Source of the DNA: Stenocarpella maydis | Lineage: Eukaryota; Ascomycota; Sordariomycetes; Diaporthales; Diaporthaceae | Assembly: GCA_002270565.1 (NCBI GenBank) | Contig: NQMI01000060.1 | Location: 124,001 to 188,000, forward strand | Length of the DNA stretch: 64,000 nucleotides | Direction: 5' to 3' | In this document: piece by piece, positions 58,149 through 64,000 of the stretch | Layout of the letters: every line of letters begins with the position of its first letter | Numbering within the stretch: position 1 is the stretch's first letter | Notes under the pieces: model-generated | What the model saw: the letters and a program-made list of their open reading frames with translations, nothing else | Databases searched by the model: none | What the model was told of the DNA's origin: nothing | Translations under genes and position numbers: made by a program

Positions 58149-61100
58149 ATGCAGCAGCCGCCCTGCAAAAATGACCTCATGAAAGTCACTCGCAGACAGG
58201 ACGGCCCTGACACCGCAAGACGTGGACGAAAGCTTCGCCTGAGATCCAACCCACTTTTGCATGTCAGCGGCAACGACTCGGACGGAGCCCACATGATAAA
58301 CCCCAGGAACATGGCGCCCCCAGAACCCAGAAATAACTACGAGCGCGCCGCTGCCACCGTCTACTACAACATGAAGACCTCGAGACTCCCTACAGTCACT
58401 TCGAAATCGCACTCCTCGCAGCCATACCCCCCCGCCAACGCCTCCCACACACGCTCACAATCCAGTAGCCGCTCGAGGTCCTCGACCAAACCCTCGTCGC
58501 CCATGGCTTCTCCCCGCGCTGCTCTCTCGGTCGCCGCTTCACATCCACCTAAGCTTTCTCCCTCGGCCGCTCCCAAGGGCCTCTTATCCACACCGCTGGG
58601 ACAGTCTCACGCACAGGATGCGAGAAGTCCGTCTCCCAACTATTTCGGGCAGCATGTCGAGTCCATCGACGCCATGGAGACCGGAGGGGCCGCTCAGGAC
58701 AGATGGAGTCCGTCGACGTCATCGGTGAAGAGCTTTGGCGCCGCCCTGCCCAAGCAGGTGCCCCTCGATGCCAACCCCGATTTTGAAGCCTTTAGGAGGC
58801 AGGCAGATGCAAATAGAGGATCGTCGTTCAGCCTTGGGTCGTCTCATTTTGGCAGCACCTCACCCCTTACGCTTGCGTCAGGACAGGCGCTGTCAAGACC
58901 GCGACCCCCAAGATGGCATACCCATGCTACCGATACCGCTTCCACGCCGGCGCTTACCCGCTCGCCCAGACATGTCACAGACATATCACGGCCGAAAGAT
59001 GCGAGTCCAGAGAAGATGGATGTGGACAATGCCAGCGTCGGCACTCACGACTCCGCATATGTTTCTGCTGATTCGAAACGCAACTCGGAAGCGAGCGTCA
59101 ACCAGCCTAGCGTTTTCAATCTGCCGAGACACGAGTCGCCGGCGCAGTTGGAGTCATCTTTCGACAAGAGGGGCGGACTGTCGAGAGTGGATGATCGTCA
59201 CCCAAGGTTGTCACTGGCGCACGACAAAGTCGACCCTCCATCGCCAAACCCAACCTCGAACCTGAAGGCTCGATCAGACACCGTGCCTGCCACACTGGAT
59301 GCGGCCGGGCCGGCCATGATCTCGCCGACACGGCTCAAGGGAATGCTGGATTCCCCGTCAAAGAGTGACTTTCTGCTCTTGGATCTCCGAGTCTCTCCAC
59401 AATACGCACAGTCTCATGTCAAGGGCGCCTTGAACCTCTGCATCCCAACCACACTCCTGAAGCGTGCCACCTTCAACCTGCAGAAGCTCCAGCAGACTTT
59501 CCAAGGTAGTTCAGACCAAGAGAAGTTTGCCAAGTGGCGCGACACGAAGCATCTTGTTGTGTACGACGCCTTCTCGTCTGAAAAGAAGGACGCCGTCTCC
59601 GCCATGAACACAATCAAGAAGTTCACTAATGAGGGTTATAACGGCGAGTGCTCCATCTTGAGGGGCGGCTTCAACGCATTCGCCGCATCCTACCCATCAC
59701 TCATCGAAAAGGGCACTACATCAGAACAGTCCCCTGGTCGACCGACACTTTCGTTGGCTGGTGCCGGCGGCCCAGCTACCAAGAATTCGAGGCCCAGCGT
59801 CGCCCCCGTCGTCGGCGGAGTAATGCTCCCCAACACGTCCAGCGCTGCGAACCCCTTTTTCGCCAACATTCGACAGAATCAAGACCTTGTTGACGGCGTC
59901 GGGCAGATGGATGTTAAGGTGCCTCAGGAGACAGAGATGCAGGCACTTCCGGGGTGGTTGCGAGAGGCTGCAACTCCATCTGACAAGGGCAAGAAGGTCA
60001 GCGACAAGTTCCTAAAGATCGAGCTTGCCGAGCAGTCACGCATGAAGGGTGCCTACTCCTACCTCAACCCGGGCGCGGCGGAGGGTGCCGGACGACAAGC
60101 GGACGACAAGGTCGTCCTAAGCGGGATCGAGAAGGGCAGCAAGAACCGGTACAAGGACATACTGCCCTTTGAGCATGCTCGGGTCAAGCTGGAGGGCAAG
60201 CCAGAAGGGGCCTGCGACTACGTAAATGCCAGCCATATCAAGGCGTCTAGGAGTCACAAGAGGTATATCGCCAGCCAGGGACCACTGCCGGCGACCTTCG
60301 AGGTGAGTCACTTGTCCCCATCATGCAAGCCTTGTACTTTAGCTGATCGTCGTGTAGGATTTCTGGTCCGTGATATGGGATCAAGACGTTCGCGTCATCG
60401 TGATGCTCACCGCAGAGTCCGAGGGCGGTCAGCTCAAGTGTCATCCGTACTGGAAGGACCGCGAGTTTGGGCCCATCAAACTGCGGGCCCTGTCCGAGAA
60501 GAAAGTGTGTCTCGACATGGACAGAAACAGCTCACAGCCTGCGCCATCGACCGACTCGACCGACTCGGGTTCTTCATCCAGCACAGCACAGCCAGATGAT
60601 GCCTTCGGCTTTGGTGCCGCTGCGGCCGAGATGGGCCGCAGAAGAGCAAACACCACGACGACCTTGGATGCCAGCCCGCAACAGGGGCAAGCCAAGTCGG
60701 CCGCCAAAGCTTCGAGCCAGGGCGAGACTCCATACGTGATCATCCGGAAGTTCGCTCTATCCCACTCTGCTCATCCCTTCGCCCCCATGCGAGAGATTAC
60801 CCATCTGCACTATCCTTCCTGGCCCGACTTCGGCGCGCCTGCCCAACCCAGCCACCTCCTTGCGCTTGTCGACCTCGCCAACGTCATGCAGCGGGCGGCA
60901 CTACCCGTCGACGTCACTAACACACTGGCCACGGGCAAGAACCCCCGACAATCTGATGCGTCCGCGGCCAGCAAAACCCCACGCAGCCCGAAGAAGCGAA
61001 CGCGGGCTCAGAGCGGCATGCCCCTCGCTTGGTGGGAGGAGCCCGAGGCGGACCAGAACGCCCGTCCGATGCTTGTCCACTGCTCGGCCGGCTGTGGGCG

Positions 61101-61725
61101 CACCGGTACCTTCTGCACCGTCGACAGCGTGATCGACATGCTTAAGCGCCAGAGGATGCGCAATATCAAGAGGGCCAACGCCAATATCGAGAAGAAGGTC
61201 CGGGCACATAAACTACAGCCTCCTCTGCAGTCCACCCGCGACCAAGATGGAGATGCTGCCATGGCTGGTCTGTCTTTCAACTCGCTTCAAACTGCCTTCA
61301 GCGACCGAAGCGAGCGCCGGGACCCTTTCGACGACTGCATCAGCCCCGGTACAGCTGCGCCACCAAAGTCGCCTGTGTTCACCGACACCACCACGGGCTC
61401 GCACTCCCCTTCTCGGTCCCACTCATCATCCGACAGCGAAGACGATTGTGGCAACATTGACACGTCGTGGATTGATGATGACACCATGGATCTTATCGCC
61501 GCCACGGTCACCGATTTCCGGTGCCAGCGCCTGTCGATGGTGCAGACGCTGCGCCAGTTTGTTCTCTGCTACGAGACGGTCGTCGAGTGGGTGTGGCGGC
61601 TCCAAGAGCGGGGCGGCCCTGCAGGGTCCGTCGTCGGCGCACCCGGCACGGGAGCCGGTGGGACCGCCGCGATGCGTGCTAGGGGCCGCAGCGGGACGGT
61701 GGCCCACGTGGGGCATTCGAAGTAG
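58149..61725 (+). CDS. Rhodanese-domain protein tyrosine phosphatase (Pyp/MAPK-phosphatase type)
   Basis: About 1,173 residues, exons 58149-60302 and 60358-61725, joined in phase by a 55-nt intron. A long disordered N-terminus (Ser/Pro/Arg) leads to a rhodanese-like domain at about 400-520 (DFLLLDLRVSPQYAQSHVKG, LRGGFNAFAASYPSL). Its loop reads VVYDAFSSEK and lacks the catalytic Cys, as in the substrate-binding domains of MAPK phosphatases. The PTP domain starts near NRYKDILPFEHARVKL, with DYVNASHI, the WPD loop HYPSWPDFGAP (about 870) and the P-loop HCSAGCGRTG (about 959-968, Cys960). It is enlarged by low-complexity inserts before and after these motifs and ends with QRLSMVQTLRQFVLCYETV. 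In fission yeast, Pyp1/Pyp2 with this layout inactivate the stress MAPK; the same role here is an inference. The start is uncertain; the frame is open further upstream. Confidence 0.88.
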
Positions 61726-63515
61726 GACGTCATTGTGAACCCACGTGATCGCAGCGAGCGCACTCCAACGCCCGGGAATACGTTGGTCACAAGATTATTC
61801 TGGAGGACGGTCGGCTATTGAGCCGAGCATCGGGCCGCAAGCGCAACTCTCGGACCTTTCCGACTTTATCAGCTTCATTACAAGTACCGGTTGCATCAAC
61901 TATATACCATCATCTGGACACGGACGGTGTGATTTTCGAACCCTCTTGCTTATTCTTCTTTCTTGCGGGCGTTTACGAGGCAGGCACACAACACAGGGTC
62001 GGCGTCGGGATAAAATAAGCTCGGGATAAAGGTCAAGATGGGTTTATGTTGCTTTCCCCCCCCCTACACTTTTCAAATTGTCCGTTTTTGCATGGTCCGG
62101 TTCATCCAGAACAGTTGTATAAGCACCAAGAAGGCAATGGGCTTGGTTTGGGTTTCGGGGCTGGGCTAGGAAGGTCTTTTCCAAGTTGGTGGAAGCATCT
62201 GTATACAGCAGAGCCCCGTTCTCCGTCATGTGTACCCCAACCAACCCTTACTACTATACTCCAATACTAAAGGGTGCTCTTGAGTATGGTGTTGCTTCCC
62301 GTGCGCGTGAGAGTCCAAATGTGCTATACGTGCGTCGGTGTGTAAGTTTGCGTGATAACTGAACTCAGTGTCTGCCTTCCATCAGTAGGTTATATTAGAC
62401 ACTGCAGTTCTATGTAACCTTGTGGCAGTCCATGGCTTACCTAGGTACTGGCTGGTGCGCGTAAGGAAGCATTTAGTGTGCCGTCTCAAAAATGTGTATC
62501 AGGTCCCAGTCTTAGCAGATAGACGTCTGACCGGCCCAAAAGGCCAGCTAGATGAAGCGCCCAAGAAGGCACAAGACCACCAGCCTTGGGCCGAGCCTCT
62601 CCCTGGAAGAGATCAATATCTGTGACCAAAGAAGCAAACACCAGATAACCACATCGCCAGCGCTCCGCCAGTCCCTCTAGCTCTTCTCGACCCGGCCCAT
62701 GACGGGCTTCCGCCGCGACGGCTAACTACTGCCGCACCGGCCCCGCGGACTGCGGCAACCACGGCCGTGGCCGGCATACTCTCCGATGGCTTCCTCGACC
62801 ACACGGCCCCGCCAGGGCAACGACCTCCGGGCCGCCGGCGGTCACGGCGGGGTGCAGGTGGTGCCTCCTGCACGGGCCGGTGGCCCCAGGCGCTGCGGGC
62901 CTTTTGAGGGCGGCAGTTATATATACATATATATAGTTAGTTATATATATTCAGCAGCCTGCCTCGCCTGCCAGAGCGCCTTGTCACATACACACGACGG
63001 TCACCTTGCTCTGCAGGGGATGGGTTGGCGGCTTTGAGAACGATCACGTACAGAGGAGTGCGCGGTTATCAAAGTAAGAGAGCAGGGGCTGATGAGGAAT
63101 ACTAGTAGGCATTGGCTTCTCCCGTTGTTGCCACATACGCGAGAGACGAACCAAGGGGTGAACGGCCATGGCGACAACAACAAATGCTCTGCTGGTAGAC
63201 TTGTGTCGACATCTTTCCCGGAATCCTGCTCGTAGCTGGTCTCCCAAGACCATCTCAATAGAACATAATCAGCGTACAGAAAAGGACCGTTGGGAAACTA
63301 GGTCAAATTCCACATGGGGCATGACGGCACCGAGGGGTTTCGAATTTGGGCCCAATGAGTCTATTCATCATTTCATCAATTAACACCTCTACCCGCAGTG
63401 TTGTACAAGTCGGACAAGATGCCCAGGCCATATCCTCTGCTTTCCTTTTTGTTTGTAAAGCACCGGTCCAGCCAACCCATTTCCCACCACCACCACCAAC
63501 ACACAACCAAACCAA
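61726..63515. other. Convergent spacer between phosphatase and RPT6
   Basis: About 1.8 kb into which both genes end. It has TACCTAGGTA at 62438-62447, a C run near 62057-62065 and an A+T-rich block near 62920-62950. A G+C-rich island at about 62690-62900 has open frames on both strands with a few Cys-Gly pairs, but no domain can be supported. Confidence 0.45.
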
Positions 63516-64000
63516 TCACTTGAACAGGCGTTGCAGGCTGACCTCCTTGCTGCCGTCGTGCTTGTTCAGGATCTTGGCCGTGGCGAGCTCAAAGTCCTCC
63601 TGCGTGACGTGGACCCTCCTCTCGCGCAGGGCGTACATGCCCGCCTCGGTGCACACGCCCTTGAGCTCGGCGCCGGAGCACCCGTTCATCTTCTCTGCGA
63701 TCTTGGTGAGGTTGAGGCCGCGGGTGAGGTTCATCTTTCGCGAGTGGATGCGCAGGATGTCCGCGCGGGCCTCAACGCTGGGGGGCGGGAACTCGATCTT
63801 GCGGTCGATGCGGCCGGGCCGCAGCAGGGCCGGGTCAAGGATGTCGAGGCGGTTGGTGGCCATGATGACCTTGATGTTCTTGGTGGGCTCGAAGCCGTCG
63901 AGCTGGTTGAGAAGCTCCAGCATCGTCCGCTGCACCTCCGAGTCGCCGCCGCTAGACCCCTCGACGCGCGAGCTGCCGATGCTGTCGATCTCGTCCATGA
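63516..64000 (-). CDS. RPT6: 26S proteasome regulatory ATPase Rpt6 (partial, 5' end outside window)
   Basis: The minus strand encodes the last 160 residues of an AAA ATPase; the window edge cuts the gene at the Walker B motif ([14 protein letters not shown]), so the start and Walker A lie to the right. The second region of homology ([20 protein letters not shown]) carries the arginine fingers, followed by [40 protein letters not shown] and a C-terminus SLQRLFK with the hydrophobic-x-x tail that docks into the 20S core. Motif order and the sequence [12 protein letters not shown] identify Rpt6 (Sug1, PSMC5) rather than the other Rpt subunits. It unfolds and feeds substrates into the proteasome in nucleus and cytoplasm. 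No intron is seen in this part. Confidence 0.95.
   Translation of the reverse strand, partial: MDEIDSIGSSRVEGSSGGDSEVQRTMLELLNQLDGFEPTKNIKVIMATNRLDILDPALLRPGRIDRKIEFPPPSVEARADILRIHSRKMNLTRGLNLTKIAEKMNGCSGAELKGVCTEAGMYALRERRVHVTQEDFELATAKILNKHDGSKEVSLQRLFK

Noticed and set aside
62690..62900. Possible chitin-binding-like cysteine cluster (YCRTGPADCGN)
   Set aside because: Only three Cys in a short frame, missing the rest of the domain; the match to a hevein-type pattern is too weak.
1..64000. CRISPR arrays, operons, ribosome binding sites and bacterial mobile elements
   Set aside because: The sequence is eukaryotic, with spliced genes; no direct-repeat array with regular spacers was seen.

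Overview
The window looks like a chromosomal segment of a filamentous ascomycete, most likely a Sordariomycete. The basis is short introns of about 45-100 nt with GTRAGT-type donors and CTRAY-like branch points, a Zn2Cys6 regulator with a fungal transcription-factor domain, an HMT1-type ABC transporter, fungal GH3, GH16 and GH92 enzymes, and the 26S proteasome ATPase Rpt6. All splice models were made by hand from donor, branch and acceptor signals plus reading-phase bookkeeping. Every multi-exon model given keeps an open frame, but none has transcript support.

Left part (about 1-39 kb) has accessory character. Intact genes are a Zn2Cys6 regulator (2.1-4.3 kb), a large C2H2-like nuclear protein (7.0-10.1 kb), an 86-residue small protein (11.4 kb), a secreted GH16 glucanase (14.7-16.0 kb), an ankyrin-repeat protein (18.4-19.8 kb), a GH3 glycosidase (19.9-23.0 kb), an HMT1-type ABC transporter (25.1-28.0 kb), a berberine-bridge-type FAD oxidase (29.5-31.7 kb), a secreted GH92 mannosidase (34.3-36.8 kb) and a small 12-cysteine secreted protein (38.8-39.2 kb). 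Between them lie decayed gene ends: a GMC oxidoreductase, a CPA1 Na+/H+ antiporter and an ENA-type cation ATPase placed nearly head to head, an unrecognised fragment, and an APH-like phosphotransferase. A hairpin element of about 175 bp and many copies of a TACCTAGGTA-type palindrome also occur here.

Right part (about 40-64 kb) looks like core genome. It has an EDC4/Ge-1-like mRNA-decapping scaffold (40.9-46.2 kb), a 169-residue membrane protein (48.2-48.8 kb), a hotdog-fold thioesterase (49.3-50.7 kb), a rhodanese plus protein-tyrosine-phosphatase protein of the Pyp/MAPK-phosphatase type (58.1-61.7 kb) and the 3' end of RPT6 (63.5-64.0 kb, cut by the window edge). The 7.4 kb between the thioesterase and the phosphatase has no gene that I can recognise and is rich in microsatellites.

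There is no convincing biosynthetic cluster or defence system. The secreted glycosidases (GH16, GH3, GH92), the FAD oxidase and the cysteine-rich peptide suggest a region used for extracellular carbohydrate processing and interaction with the surroundings, with strong gene turnover. The most unusual items are the paired cation-transporter relics, the hairpin element, the recurrent palindrome, and the FAD oxidase with a basic N-terminal extension and no visible signal peptide.
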